A DNA stretch of 64,000 bases from BM714 sp964644525. Lineage in GTDB: Bacteria > Bacillota > Clostridia > Peptostreptococcales > BM714. The notes beneath the pieces are model-generated. The model had not been told where the DNA came from. It did no database searches and saw nothing but the letters and a program-made list of their open reading frames with translations. Position 1 is the stretch's first letter; each line of letters begins with the position of its first letter. Where the stretch lies: NCBI GenBank assembly GCA_964644525.1, contig CAZXWC010000001.1, forward strand, positions 1-64,000, read 5' to 3'. Both the position numbers and the translations under genes were made by a program. Of this stretch, positions 17,989 to 26,805 are shown piece by piece.

Positions 17989-18164
17989 TCACAAAGAGAC
18001 CTTTTGAAAAACATTATTATTGTCCTCCCGTTCACGGTCGGCACTGCTTCTACAAGCTCCCAGCCTTCGCCTCCAAGCCTGTTCATTAAGTCTTGGTCAT
18101 TTTTTGACATAACAAGATTTGTAGTTCCTGCGGTCTTTATATGTTCTACTTTATATTCCCACAT
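17985..18164 (-). CDS. DUF4177-like small protein
   Basis: 59 residues from the ATG after GAGGAGG. It opens MWEYKVEHI and contains LMNRLGGEGWELVEAVP followed by a short strand IIMFFKR; this pattern (W-E-Y-K-V...L-N...G-x-E-G-W-E-L-V) is typical of the DUF4177 small beta-sheet proteins of unknown function. The start is two bases before the end of the 305-residue gene, so the two are co-translated. An in-frame upstream ATG would overlap that gene by 110 bases and is rejected. Confidence 0.75.
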   Translation of the reverse strand: MWEYKVEHIKTAGTTNLVMSKNDQDLMNRLGGEGWELVEAVPTVNGRTIIMFFKRSLCD

Positions 18165-18165
18165 T

Positions 18166-19083
18166 TCAATCCTCCTCTTCCAACAATTCTTCAACATTCT
18201 TGATGTGCGATTTTGAAAACACCACTTCATTTTCAAAAAAACCTTCAACCATAATTTTTGATCTATCGAGCTCATCTAATGAATTGCCGTTAAGAACGAT
18301 TTTGTCTTTATAAACTTCCATTTCGCACAACAAATCATTTCCGTCAAGCAAGAGGTAATATTCAATTCCATTATCTCTGTCATCCAAAATCAATGACTCC
18401 GTCTTCATTAATTTTTTCTGAAAGCGCTTTCTATCCTTAATTACATAAACAGCCGAATGTACTTCTACAGTCCCTTCTTCCTGCTTCAAATCAATATCGT
18501 CTATAATTTCAATCATTTTGTAAAAAATCCATTGGTTATTTTCAGCATAATTCTTGAATGATACATAACCTTTTATATTGCAATAAGATTCGTACGCCTC
18601 CCTAAGTTTTCCCTTGACCGTTTCTGCAATCTTTCGATCAACTACGGCCGACAGGTGTCCGCTTGCGTAAAAACCACCATCCATAGGAAATATGCGCCCT
18701 ATTAAAATATCTCCTTTTTTTAAATTACCTCCCGACTTAAGCTCGATTTTTTGTCCGCTTATTATATCATTTAACACCGAGGCTTTATCTATTGCGACAT
18801 CGATTGCTTCACAAACTTTCATTTCGGAATGCATCCAGCCATTAAGTACAGCATCCTCATCTTCCGAAATATCCTTGTTTCCCTCAAGAAATACTTCCAG
18901 CAAGCTTTTTTCCCCCAGCCTGACATTGAATATGCTCCACTTGTCAAATCCTGACAGACTTCCTATATTCCTTTCATAAAGGCTTTGGAAATCAGCAATT
19001 TGACCCTTGCCAGCCTCAACACCGTAAACATACACATCGTCAAGCAATTTTTCTTCAATCTCAACTAATTTATAATAATCCAA
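18166..19083 (-). CDS. Uncharacterised 305-residue protein
   Basis: I do not recognise a named family with certainty. The central part (VLNGWMHSEMKVCEAIDVA ... LKKGDILIGRIFPMDGGFYASG, about residues 80-145) resembles the core found in some SEC-C-type or DUF1186-like proteins, but no Cys-x-Cys zinc motif is present. No signal peptide or transmembrane helix; mildly acidic, ends LLEEED. It is the first gene of a two-gene unit with the DUF4177 protein and divergent from the alaX-like gene. Confidence 0.7.
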   Translation of the reverse strand: MDYYKLVEIEEKLLDDVYVYGVEAGKGQIADFQSLYERNIGSLSGFDKWSIFNVRLGEKSLLEVFLEGNKDISEDEDAVLNGWMHSEMKVCEAIDVAIDKASVLNDIISGQKIELKSGGNLKKGDILIGRIFPMDGGFYASGHLSAVVDRKIAETVKGKLREAYESYCNIKGYVSFKNYAENNQWIFYKMIEIIDDIDLKQEEGTVEVHSAVYVIKDRKRFQKKLMKTESLILDDRDNGIEYYLLLDGNDLLCEMEVYKDKIVLNGNSLDELDRSKIMVEGFFENEVVFSKSHIKNVEELLEEED

Positions 19084-19135
19084 TATGACACCTCTTTCTT
19101 TATTTATGTTATCATCTTCTTAAGGAGTGATACTT

Positions 19136-20374
19136 ATGACAACTTTAAAAATATATAATAAAAATCCTTACATAAAGGAATTTCAGGCAAATATAACAAA
19201 AATCGATCAAAAACCGGGCAAAGAAGTCCATATAAAACTGAATCAAACAGCCTTCTACCCTGAAGGCGGCGGACAGCCATGCGATCTTGGCTTCATTGGT
19301 AATTTTCAAGTAAAAAATGTTTTTGCGGAAAGTGGCGATATTTTCCACGTTATCGACGGAATTCCAAAGCAATTCGAAAATTTATCGTGCCGCATAGATT
19401 GGAAACGTCGTTTCGACTTCATGCAGCAACATCTCGGGCAACATATACTTTCCGCTTCTCTTGAAAAGCTTTTTGAAGCAAAAACAATAGGCTTCCATCT
19501 TACAGAAGACAAGCTCACAATCGACACAGACAAACCATTGGACGCAGGCGATATTGGCCGTGTTGAATATTTTGCTAACCAGATAGTTTTCGGCAATCTA
19601 TCCGTTAAAACGCACCATCCCTCAAGCGAATCGGAACTTTCCTCATTTCCTTTGAGAAAAGATACGGCAGGCTATTCTAATCCCCGTATAGTTGAAATTG
19701 ACCAATTCGATTTCTCACCATGCGGCGGCACGCATCCAAAACACACCGGTGAAGTTGGAATAATAAAGATAAAGAATTATTCCACGCACCGGCAAGGGCT
19801 TCGTATTGAATTTGTTTGCGGAAACCGCGCTTTAAAAGATTATGCCGAAAAAACATCCTTGTTGTCAAGCCTAAAATCCGAACTCTCCTGCAATGAAAAG
19901 GATTTGCATTCCCGGTTTACAGGAATGAAAGACGAACTCAAGGAAATTTCCGCCAAAAATAAAAAAAGTTCTGAAAAGCTGCTTGATTATCAGATTGAAG
20001 ACTTGCTCGCAAAAAGCCGGTTCCACAATAAGCATCGTCTTGTTTCAAATATTTTTGAAACCAACAACTTGAAAGATGCAAGTGTTTTGACATCAAAAAT
20101 ACTAAAACGCGATCCTTCATCGATACTCATTCTTGCATGTCCAGACAAGGAGTTTACAACCCTTATTTTGGCATCTTCCCCATCAGAAAATCCATTGAAC
20201 CTCAACATTGTATTAAACGGCCTTCTTGAAAAATACAAAGGAAGAGGAGGCGGAAAAGCCCACCATGCACAGGGAATAGTAGACCGCACAATCCCTCCTG
20301 AGCAACTTCTTCACATCTTGCAAAGCAAAATAGCTTTGGAATTGGAAAAATTACAAAGCAAGCAAAGTCAATGA
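19136..20374 (+). CDS. Alanyl-tRNA editing protein (AlaX-L type, with DHHA1 domain)
   Basis: 412 residues from the ATG eight bases after AAGGAG. The N-terminal part matches the tRNA-synthetase second additional domain: FYPEGGGQPCDLG, HLGQHILSA (H-x3-H zinc ligands) and CGGTHPKHTGEVG (C-x3-H). A coiled-coil linker follows, then a C-terminal DHHA1 domain ending in GRGGGKAHHAQGIV. This is an AlaRS lacking the catalytic core; it hydrolyses Ser or Gly mischarged on tRNA-Ala in trans. Single-gene unit with a terminator at 20383. Confidence 0.9.
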   Translation: MTTLKIYNKNPYIKEFQANITKIDQKPGKEVHIKLNQTAFYPEGGGQPCDLGFIGNFQVKNVFAESGDIFHVIDGIPKQFENLSCRIDWKRRFDFMQQHLGQHILSASLEKLFEAKTIGFHLTEDKLTIDTDKPLDAGDIGRVEYFANQIVFGNLSVKTHHPSSESELSSFPLRKDTAGYSNPRIVEIDQFDFSPCGGTHPKHTGEVGIIKIKNYSTHRQGLRIEFVCGNRALKDYAEKTSLLSSLKSELSCNEKDLHSRFTGMKDELKEISAKNKKSSEKLLDYQIEDLLAKSRFHNKHRLVSNIFETNNLKDASVLTSKILKRDPSSILILACPDKEFTTLILASSPSENPLNLNIVLNGLLEKYKGRGGGKAHHAQGIVDRTIPPEQLLHILQSKIALELEKLQSKQSQ

Positions 20375-20382
20375 CTTGAGCC

Positions 20383-20413
20383 AAAGCAACCGGAAATGAA
20401 AACCGGTTGCTTT
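20383..20413. terminator. Bidirectional terminator after the alanyl-tRNA editing gene
   Basis: Stem AAAGCAACCGG / CCGGTTGCTTT, nine-base loop, then a T-rich tail on the plus strand. It also abuts the stop of the minus-strand MBL gene. Confidence 0.85.
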
Positions 20414-21301
20414 TTATTTTATTCTGAAAAGCAGTCTATTTTTGTCCATTCTAGCGACAGCCATGCCCTGCTTGCACAAATGGCTAAGATGTGCAGATAT
20501 TGTCGTTCTATTCAAAAAATACTGTCCTATATTCATTGAGACGCCAAGGGTTTCCATGGATGATATCAACAGTTCCTCCAATGATGCCGGCTCGGCCATT
20601 GCATCAAGCAATATCAGATTGACCCTGTTTATCGCATTCCTGTTTTTTTCTATCAAATCTTTCAGCCCATCTCCTCCGCAAATATCTCCATGGCTTGGCA
20701 CAAAATACTTGGAATTAGAATTTTCAAGAAAATCGAGTGTCTCCAGATGACCCGTTATATCCGATGAATACATCAGTTTGTATTTTTCAATTATCTTGTT
20801 GGAGAAAAAAGCATCTCCTGTAAAAAAAACTCCTTCCTCTGTTTTAAAACCAACCATTCCCGGGCTGTGTCCCTTCAAGTCAACAATTTCAACCCTTCTT
20901 CCTGCAAAATTCAGATGACTTGAATCAAAAATTTCGCAAGAACATTCCTTTGCCATTAAAAACTTATTCTTAAGAACATTCAGCGGCTCCGCGCCGTAAA
21001 GGTAGAAAGGTTCCATTATGTTGTTGTTTATCATGGCCGCCTCGATTTTAGACGATATTACCCGGCATCCGGTCTTTTTCTGCAAATAATGGTTGCCTCC
21101 CCAATGATCTGCATGCGAATGGGTGTTGCAGATAGCTTTAATATTCAATCCTTCCCCTTCAAGCGCCTTGTAAATCTTTTTGGCCTTGTCAGTGTCGTTT
21201 CCGGAATCAATCAAAATCGCTTCTTTTCCTTCAATTAGAACGCCTATATTCGTAGGGCTTTTTAAATAATGGGCAAATCCACTTATCTTCTGAAGCTTCA
21301 T
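20414..21301 (-). CDS. MBL-fold metallo-hydrolase
   Basis: 295 residues. The metallo-beta-lactamase motif HSHADHWGG (about 81-89) and the downstream metal residues (LKGHSPGM, FTGDAFF, VPSHGD) are present, so it should be a di-metal hydrolase. The C-terminal 70 residues look like a winged-helix substrate or dimer domain, as in the larger glyoxalase-II-like/LACTB2 group. Substrate unknown. Its start overlaps the stop of the 2-hydroxyacid dehydrogenase by four bases (ATGA), so the two are coupled and may act in one pathway. Confidence 0.85.
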   Translation of the reverse strand: MKLQKISGFAHYLKSPTNIGVLIEGKEAILIDSGNDTDKAKKIYKALEGEGLNIKAICNTHSHADHWGGNHYLQKKTGCRVISSKIEAAMINNNIMEPFYLYGAEPLNVLKNKFLMAKECSCEIFDSSHLNFAGRRVEIVDLKGHSPGMVGFKTEEGVFFTGDAFFSNKIIEKYKLMYSSDITGHLETLDFLENSNSKYFVPSHGDICGGDGLKDLIEKNRNAINRVNLILLDAMAEPASLEELLISSMETLGVSMNIGQYFLNRTTISAHLSHLCKQGMAVARMDKNRLLFRIK

Positions 21302-22269
21302 TTCTTCACCCCGTTTATGCCTGTAAGCGGAAGTCCTCCATTTAATACAGAAATAATGTTTTCAGCTGCAATGTCAGCCATTCTGCTCCTTGTCTCACTG
21401 GTCGCGCTTCCCAGATGGGGACAAAGAACTGCGTTTTCGAGCAATGAAAGGCCATCTGCAAGCTTCGGCTCATCTTCATACACATCAAGGCCGGCGCCGG
21501 CTATAACAGCATTTTCAAGCGCTGCGACCAGTGCTTTCTCATCTACGACAGGTCCTCTTGATGTATTTATAAGTATGCTTGTTTTTTTCATTGATTCAAG
21601 CGCATCGCCGTCAATCATATGGTATGTTTCTTTTCCCAAAGGGACATGTACACTCACTATATCTGATTTGGCAAGTAATTTTTTAAAAGAAAGATATTTT
21701 GCCCCCAAATTTTCAACATCTCTCTTTCTGCTTCTGTTGTAATAGACAATATCCATTCCAAATCCAACAGCCCTTTTAACAACAGCTTTACCTATCCTTC
21801 CAGCCCCTATAATCCCCAAGGTTTTTCCCGAAACGCTTCTGCCCAGCATAAATTCGGGACCCCATCCCTTGTAAAGACCGTTTCTTGTGAGCCTATCCGC
21901 CTCGGGAATACGCCTGGCCACAGCAAGAATCAGTGCAAAGGCCATATCAGCCGTATCGTCTGTAAGCACATCGGGCGTATTGCTAAGGTATACACCCCTC
22001 TCAGTAGCAGCTTCTATATCCATATTGTTATATCCGACTGCATAATTTGCTATTATTTCAACTCCGCCCGCAGCATCCAAAAGATTTCCGTCAACCCTAT
22101 CCGAAAGCATAGTTATTATTCCATGTTTCCCCTTTGCCTCTTCAAGCAACTCCTCATAGGTAAGATTCCTGTCCAAAGGGTTGTATGTAAAATCAAATTG
22201 TTCATTTAGCCTCTCCATTGACATTCCAGGTAATTTTCGACTTGAAAAAACTTTTTTTCTTTTATTCAA
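21298..22269 (-). CDS. D-isomer-specific 2-hydroxyacid dehydrogenase (NAD(P)-dependent)
   Basis: 323 residues from a TTG codon seven bases after GGAGG. An in-frame ATG five codons earlier is rejected because it is part of the Shine-Dalgarno. The NAD-binding motif is GIIGAGRIGKAVVKR; catalytic residues appear as the Arg in INTSRGPVVDE, the Glu in VYEDEP, and the His in CPHLGSAT. Length and sequence fit the glyoxylate/hydroxypyruvate reductase branch; the exact substrate cannot be read. First gene of a two-gene unit with the MBL hydrolase. Confidence 0.9.
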   Translation of the reverse strand: MNKRKKVFSSRKLPGMSMERLNEQFDFTYNPLDRNLTYEELLEEAKGKHGIITMLSDRVDGNLLDAAGGVEIIANYAVGYNNMDIEAATERGVYLSNTPDVLTDDTADMAFALILAVARRIPEADRLTRNGLYKGWGPEFMLGRSVSGKTLGIIGAGRIGKAVVKRAVGFGMDIVYYNRSRKRDVENLGAKYLSFKKLLAKSDIVSVHVPLGKETYHMIDGDALESMKKTSILINTSRGPVVDEKALVAALENAVIAGAGLDVYEDEPKLADGLSLLENAVLCPHLGSATSETRSRMADIAAENIISVLNGGLPLTGINGVKK

Positions 22270-22291
22270 ACAAACCACCTCCATAATAAAA

Positions 22292-22297
22292 ATTATA
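22292..22297 (-). promoter_or_regulatory. Extended -10 promoter for the 2-hydroxyacid dehydrogenase gene
   Basis: TGTGCTATAAT on the minus strand, a full extended -10 with perfect TATAAT, 23 bases before the TTG start. The -35 is weak. Confidence 0.55.
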
Positions 22298-22339
22298 GCA
22301 CAAAGCTAGTATGCCCGATTACATTTTTAAATATTGCAC

Positions 22340-22369
22340 TTGGTTAAAGGCGGGCAAACATGATAAAAT
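22340..22369 (+). promoter_or_regulatory. Possible promoter for plsY
   Basis: TTGGTT (22340-22345), 18 bases, TAAAAT (22364-22369), 20 bases before the plsY ATG. Confidence 0.45.
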
Positions 22370-22389
22370 AGTTTGGAAAGGGTGATAAA

Positions 22390-22968
22390 ATGACTATTTT
22401 TTATGCAATTGCAATAGGGTACGTCTTGGGCGCTATCCCATTTTCGTTTGTTGTCGGAAAATATTATGGGAAAATAGACATAAGAACTACAGGAAGCGGA
22501 AACTCAGGGGCAACAAATGTATTCAGGTCCCTAGGTAAAAAAGCCGCGGCAATGGCTTTTGCCGGAGACTTCCTAAAAGGCGTTGCCGCAGTATTGGTTG
22601 GAATGGCTCTTTGGGACTACGATTATGGAATACTTGCAGGCGCAGGAGCCATATTGGGACATTGCTACCCTGCTACATTGAAATTCAAAGGCGGAAAAGG
22701 CGTTGCCACGTCGGCAGGTGTTTTGCTGGCATTGAATCCTATGCTAATTATCTATCTCTTCCCGGTTTATGTGATTCTTTTGAAGATTTCCAAGATTGTT
22801 TCGCTTTCCTCCATAATAATCGCGGCGGTTACCCCCATATTAAGCTACTTCATGGGAATGCCAGACAACTTCCTCAGGTTCGCGCTTGTAGCCTCTCTTT
22901 TTGTCATCTACAGGCACAAGTCGAACATACAAAGGCTTCTTGCAGGTGAAGAGAAAAAAACAATATAA
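22390..22968 (+). CDS. plsY: Acyl-phosphate:glycerol-3-phosphate acyltransferase PlsY
   Basis: 192 residues, integral membrane with about five hydrophobic segments. Family motifs: GSGNSGATNVFRSLG (phosphate/glycerol-3-phosphate-binding loop), HCYPATLKFKGGKGVAT, and the C-terminal YRHKSNIQRLLAGEE. It makes lysophosphatidic acid from acyl-phosphate in phospholipid synthesis with PlsX. AAAGGGTGATAAA precedes the ATG. Single gene, with a terminator at 22979. Confidence 0.96.
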   Translation: MTIFYAIAIGYVLGAIPFSFVVGKYYGKIDIRTTGSGNSGATNVFRSLGKKAAAMAFAGDFLKGVAAVLVGMALWDYDYGILAGAGAILGHCYPATLKFKGGKGVATSAGVLLALNPMLIIYLFPVYVILLKISKIVSLSSIIIAAVTPILSYFMGMPDNFLRFALVASLFVIYRHKSNIQRLLAGEEKKTI

Positions 22969-22978
22969 AATGCGCATC

Positions 22979-23008
22979 AAAAAAGGATTCCTTAGGGAAT
23001 CCTTTTTT
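22979..23008. terminator. Bidirectional terminator between plsY and the tRNA-Sec gene
   Basis: Stem AAAAAAGGATTCC / GGAATCCTTTTTT with loop TTAG; it ends plsY on the plus strand and the sel operon/tRNA-Sec on the minus strand. Confidence 0.93.
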
Positions 23009-23016
23009 TAAACATA

Positions 23017-23114
23017 TGGCGGGAACGTGTGGGAATCGAACCCACCCAGCGTACTACTAATACGCCGCAACTGGTTTTGAAGACCAGAGGGCACACCAGC
23101 ACCCATCCGCTCCC
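23017..23114 (-). tRNA. selC: tRNA-Sec (anticodon TCA)
   Basis: 98 bases including an encoded CCA. On the minus strand it starts GGGAGCGGATGGGTG and ends with a T-arm GTGGGTTCGATTCCCAC and acceptor ACGTTCCC-G-CCA, giving the long acceptor-plus-T stack typical of bacterial tRNA-Sec. The anticodon arm is CTGGTCT-TCA-AAACCAG, so the anticodon is UCA and reads UGA. A long variable arm (GCGGCGTATTA...TACGCTG) is present. It lies 78 bases after selB on the same strand, before a terminator, so it may be processed from the selAB transcript. Confidence 0.97.
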
Positions 23115-23192
23115 GTATTCATGACTCGATTCAAAATTATATCACAAGTGGATCGCTTTTGGAATATTATTTTTCCCTTTCTATCCATTTAA

Positions 23193-25088
23193 TCAAAAAG
23201 GAATTCTTCTATTTCCGTCCCTCTTGGTTATTTTAGAGTTGTCATAATGCTCAAGCAAGGCAATCGCATATTTTCGCGATAAATTAAAAGCTTCCTTGAA
23301 TTCTTTAAGGCTTATGAACCCTTGTTCCGTAAGTATTTCACGAACCTTTTCAAGTATTCTGTCGTATGTAGCCTTCGAATAGTACAATTCCTCATCAACC
23401 TTTACAATCGCACCTTCCTGAAGCAAGTATTCGAAAACGGGCATTTCCTTTTTGCCTATTCCCAACCTTGCCTTTATTGTCGTGAAATTGTCTGGTGTAA
23501 GGCCCGCCCCATCATAGTATTCAATCAATTTCCCGGCTAATTTTGAATCCTTTTCCCCCAATACTATTTTGAAGTTTTTAAGCCTTACAACATGCCCTTC
23601 AGCTACTAAAGACCCGCCTGCAGTCATTTTTGAAAGAAGATGTTCAAATATATATCCATTTCTACCACCCAACAACTTATTTTTAAATTCCTCTTTTGGG
23701 ATGCCATTCCTGTATGGATTTCCCCTATGGTATTCATTTGCTATCCTAAGAGCCTTTTCCTCAACGGCCTCGAAACTTTGAACATGCATGTATGATTCAT
23801 TCATGCGGTATATGCACCCTTCATCAAGCAGTTCATATATGAATGACTCAACTTCATCCTTTTGTAATCCGGTGGACTTTTGAATTTCCTGCATGTCAAT
23901 AAAATGCTCCGGAACACTTCTTATCAGCTGCTCGATTATGTCCTTCTTATTTCCCCCGCTCTTTAATTCCAGGGCATCAATAGTATCTTCATTGAATCTT
24001 TTATGTTTTCGGGGATTGGCGTCTATTACTTCCCCTCCACCAACAGTTTCAAGCGGAGAATAATACCTTACAACAAAATGATCTCCATACTTGAAAGCGT
24101 GTGTCTTCTCAAGCCTGAGTTGCGCGAAACATGTTTCTCCCGGTTCAAGAACTTCCCGATCGAGCAATACAAGTCGGCAAAGTATTTCAGCCGATCCATG
24201 GTAGAGTCTCAATCTAGTCCAGTTTTCCAATCTTCTTTTTTCATCTTTTGTAAGAGAAAGCTTTACGTCGAGCATCATGGTGTTTTCCATCGAATCGATT
24301 TCGGCAATTACCTCTCCCCTGTACAATTCGTTTTTCTTAAGGCCCGCGATATTGAGGGCCGCTCTCTGTCCGGCATATACCCTGTCCACATCTTCCCCGT
24401 GAACTTGTATGTTTCTTACCTTTGCCTTTTTCATGCTTGGATAAACAACAAGCATATCACTTTTTTTTATTGAACCCTCCATTAGCGTGCCAGTTATTAT
24501 AGTTCCATAACCTGTAAGACTGAAAACCCTGTCAATAGGTATTCTAGCCGGCTTAGCATAATCTCTTTCCCCCACATACTCACTCATTTCATCAAGCTTT
24601 TCAACAAGGTTTCCTATTCCCCTGCCGCTTATTGAATCAACTTCCATAATCTTAGAATCCTCAAGGAGTGTCCCCTCAACCTGACTTGACACATCTTCCT
24701 TTACCAGTTCCAGCCATTCCTGATCTACCATGTCGCATTTTGTAAGCACAATAAACCCTTTAGGTATGTCCAAAAAGCTGAGTATGTCCATATGTTCCTT
24801 TGTCTGAGGCATTATTCCCTCGTCCGCTGCGACAACAAGAACCACTATGTCCATTCCTATTACACCTGCAAGCATGTTCTTAATAAACTTTTCATGCCCT
24901 GGGACATCAATTATGCCAGCTCTTTTGCCTCCGGGCAAATCAAAGTAAGTGAATCCCAAATCAATAGTGATTCCTCTTTTTTTCTCTTCTTGAAGACGAT
25001 CGGTGTCTCTTCCTGTCATAGCTTTTATAAGGGTGGTTTTACCATGATCAATATGACCTGCCGTCCCTATTATGACATGCTTCATCAT
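23193..25088 (-). CDS. selB: Selenocysteine-specific elongation factor SelB
   Basis: 631 residues. The EF-Tu-like GTPase domain comes first (GTAGHIDHGKTTLIKA, DVPGHEKFIKNM, TKCDMVD), then two beta-barrel domains, then a C-terminal array of winged helices (from about residue 370, for example QEIQKSTGLQKDEVESFIYELL) that binds the SECIS hairpin. It carries Sec-tRNA to UGA codons. The first ATG overlaps the selA stop (ATGA); a second ATG follows directly. Order selA-selB-tRNA-Sec. Confidence 0.97.
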   Translation of the reverse strand: MMKHVIIGTAGHIDHGKTTLIKAMTGRDTDRLQEEKKRGITIDLGFTYFDLPGGKRAGIIDVPGHEKFIKNMLAGVIGMDIVVLVVAADEGIMPQTKEHMDILSFLDIPKGFIVLTKCDMVDQEWLELVKEDVSSQVEGTLLEDSKIMEVDSISGRGIGNLVEKLDEMSEYVGERDYAKPARIPIDRVFSLTGYGTIITGTLMEGSIKKSDMLVVYPSMKKAKVRNIQVHGEDVDRVYAGQRAALNIAGLKKNELYRGEVIAEIDSMENTMMLDVKLSLTKDEKRRLENWTRLRLYHGSAEILCRLVLLDREVLEPGETCFAQLRLEKTHAFKYGDHFVVRYYSPLETVGGGEVIDANPRKHKRFNEDTIDALELKSGGNKKDIIEQLIRSVPEHFIDMQEIQKSTGLQKDEVESFIYELLDEGCIYRMNESYMHVQSFEAVEEKALRIANEYHRGNPYRNGIPKEEFKNKLLGGRNGYIFEHLLSKMTAGGSLVAEGHVVRLKNFKIVLGEKDSKLAGKLIEYYDGAGLTPDNFTTIKARLGIGKKEMPVFEYLLQEGAIVKVDEELYYSKATYDRILEKVREILTEQGFISLKEFKEAFNLSRKYAIALLEHYDNSKITKRDGNRRIPF

Positions 25089-26494
25089 ACATCAATCCCT
25101 TCTTTCAAGTTTCCAAACGCCTCTGCCACGTAATCGAATTGACTGTCTAGGATGGTTCTCACATCCAAAACTACTTTTTCATCATTTATCCTTGCAATTA
25201 CAGGCGGACTGTTCTTTCTCAAACCGCTTTCAATCCTGGACGATGAAAGTTTCCCGCTTCTTACGGACACCAAATGCGCGGGCAAGCTCTCAAGTGGCAT
25301 GGAACCTCCTCCAACCTGTGATTGACCCTCTTCAACATAAACTTCAAAATCCGGGGCACTTCTTTTTATCATTTCAGCCAAGCTGGACGCCCTGGACTTT
25401 AAAGAATCCGCCGATGCGGTTAAAAACTTCAATGTCGGTATATTTTCAAGCGCCTCTTCCTGATCAAGATAATGCCTGAAAGTCGCCTCGAGCCCGGCCA
25501 AAGTCATTTTATCCACCCTGAAGGCTCTTGTAAAAGGATTCTTTTTCATTTCGTCAAGATATTTCTTCTTGCCCACTATTATCCCTGCCTGGGGTCCACC
25601 GAGCATTTTATCCCCGCTGAAAGTAACAACATCAGCATAACGCACCGCTTCCTGAACTGTAGGTTCTCCCACCATTCCATATTTTGAAAAATCTATCAAA
25701 GTTCCGCTTCCTATATCTTCCAAAACTGGTATACCCGTTTTTTCGCCTGTTCCAGCCAATTCCCATACAGGAACTTCCTCTGTAAATCCGAGTATTCTGT
25801 AATTGCTTGTATGGACCTTTAGCAATACTCCGGTATTTTCGTTTATGTTTTCTTCATAATCCCTCAAGTGGGTCTTGTTGGTCGTCCCGACTTCTCTCAG
25901 TATGGCGCCGCTCTGCCTCATAACATCTGGAACTCTGAAGGAACCTCCTATTTCCACCAACTGTCCCCGTGATACTATCGCTTCCTTTCCTTCAGACAAG
26001 GTATTCAACGCAAGCAAAACAGCGGCCGCATTGTTGTTTACAACAAAAGCCGACTCAGCCCCGGTAATTTTACAAATTATCTCCTCAATATGGCTGTACC
26101 TCAAGCCTCTCTTTCCGCATTTCAAATCGTATTCGAGAGTGGAATAGTTTGCAGCCACCTGCTTTATCCTATCAACGGCTTTTTCGCTCAATAGCGCCCT
26201 TCCAAGATTTGTATGCAAAACAACGCCCGTGCAATTTATGACTGGACGCAAATTGTACTCGCTTTTCCTTGCAATATTTTCTACTGCACAGGACAAAATC
26301 TTTTCCCTCAAATCTTTAGCATTCGATTCCTCGATATTTCCTTCAATTATGTTTTTTCTGGCATTTTCGATAGCTTCCCTTATGGATTCCAACACCAAGG
26401 TCCTTGAAGTCACTAAAAGCTTTTCCTTTATAGCATCATTCCCCAAAAGATCGTCAACCTTGGGAAGGTATCTCAACAATGCATTCCGGTTCAA
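25085..26494 (-). CDS. selA: L-seryl-tRNA(Sec) selenium transferase SelA
   Basis: 469 residues. A PLP enzyme that converts Ser-tRNA-Sec to Sec-tRNA-Sec using selenophosphate. The PLP lysine lies in FSGDKMLGGPQAG; other conserved pieces are VINCTGVVLHTNLGRALLS and VEIGGSFRVPDVM. The chosen start is TTG, six bases after GGGGTG. A GTG three codons earlier is rejected because it is within the ribosome-binding site. Coupled to selB. Confidence 0.96.
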   Translation of the reverse strand: MNRNALLRYLPKVDDLLGNDAIKEKLLVTSRTLVLESIREAIENARKNIIEGNIEESNAKDLREKILSCAVENIARKSEYNLRPVINCTGVVLHTNLGRALLSEKAVDRIKQVAANYSTLEYDLKCGKRGLRYSHIEEIICKITGAESAFVVNNNAAAVLLALNTLSEGKEAIVSRGQLVEIGGSFRVPDVMRQSGAILREVGTTNKTHLRDYEENINENTGVLLKVHTSNYRILGFTEEVPVWELAGTGEKTGIPVLEDIGSGTLIDFSKYGMVGEPTVQEAVRYADVVTFSGDKMLGGPQAGIIVGKKKYLDEMKKNPFTRAFRVDKMTLAGLEATFRHYLDQEEALENIPTLKFLTASADSLKSRASSLAEMIKRSAPDFEVYVEEGQSQVGGGSMPLESLPAHLVSVRSGKLSSSRIESGLRKNSPPVIARINDEKVVLDVRTILDSQFDYVAEAFGNLKEGIDV

Positions 26495-26531
26495 ATTTAT
26501 CACCCCACATAAATTCTTTTCATTCTAGTAA

Positions 26532-26537
26532 ATTATA
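26532..26537 (-). promoter_or_regulatory. Extended -10 element upstream of selA
   Basis: TGTTATAAT on the minus strand (TG-N-TATAAT), 38 bases before the selA start; no clear -35. Confidence 0.5.
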
Positions 26538-26593
26538 ACACAATACAACAATTTTTCTATTTTATCATTTTAAATTGTATTTTTAGATTTGCC

Positions 26594-26621
26594 CGAAATT
26601 TTGAAATTATCCAAAATTTCG
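26594..26621. repeat. Inverted repeat upstream of the symporter promoter
   Basis: Perfect 10-base arms CGAAATTTTG / CAAAATTTCG separated by eight bases, ending 20 bases before the -35 of the symporter promoter. Position and symmetry suit a regulator-binding site; neither strand has a convincing terminator tail. Confidence 0.6.
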
Positions 26622-26640
26622 CATTTTTAAAAATAAATCC

Positions 26641-26669
26641 TTGAAAAATAATTGAATTATATCTATAAT
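26641..26669 (+). promoter_or_regulatory. Strong promoter for the sodium:alanine symporter gene
   Basis: TTGAAA (26641-26646), exactly 17 bases, perfect TATAAT (26664-26669). Implies a leader of about 160 nucleotides. Confidence 0.75.
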
Positions 26670-26770
26670 TTAATTGATACAGGGATTATTTTGAAAATTC
26701 ACACTTGTTGTTATTTTATTAGCAAACCTGTATACATTCAACGTAAAGGGGGAATAAATATTATTTGAGC

Positions 26771-26805
26771 ATCTTAAGTATTTTTTAGGTATTTAAGATT
26801 TTTTT
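26771..26805 (+). terminator. Terminator-like hairpin in the symporter mRNA leader
   Basis: Stem ATCTTAAGTA / TATTTAAGAT (10 bp with one G-U), nine-base loop, followed by six T. It lies inside the leader, 30 bases before the start codon, so it could act as an attenuator. A TTG-initiated seven-codon reading frame (26765-26788) overlaps its 5' arm. Confidence 0.5.
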
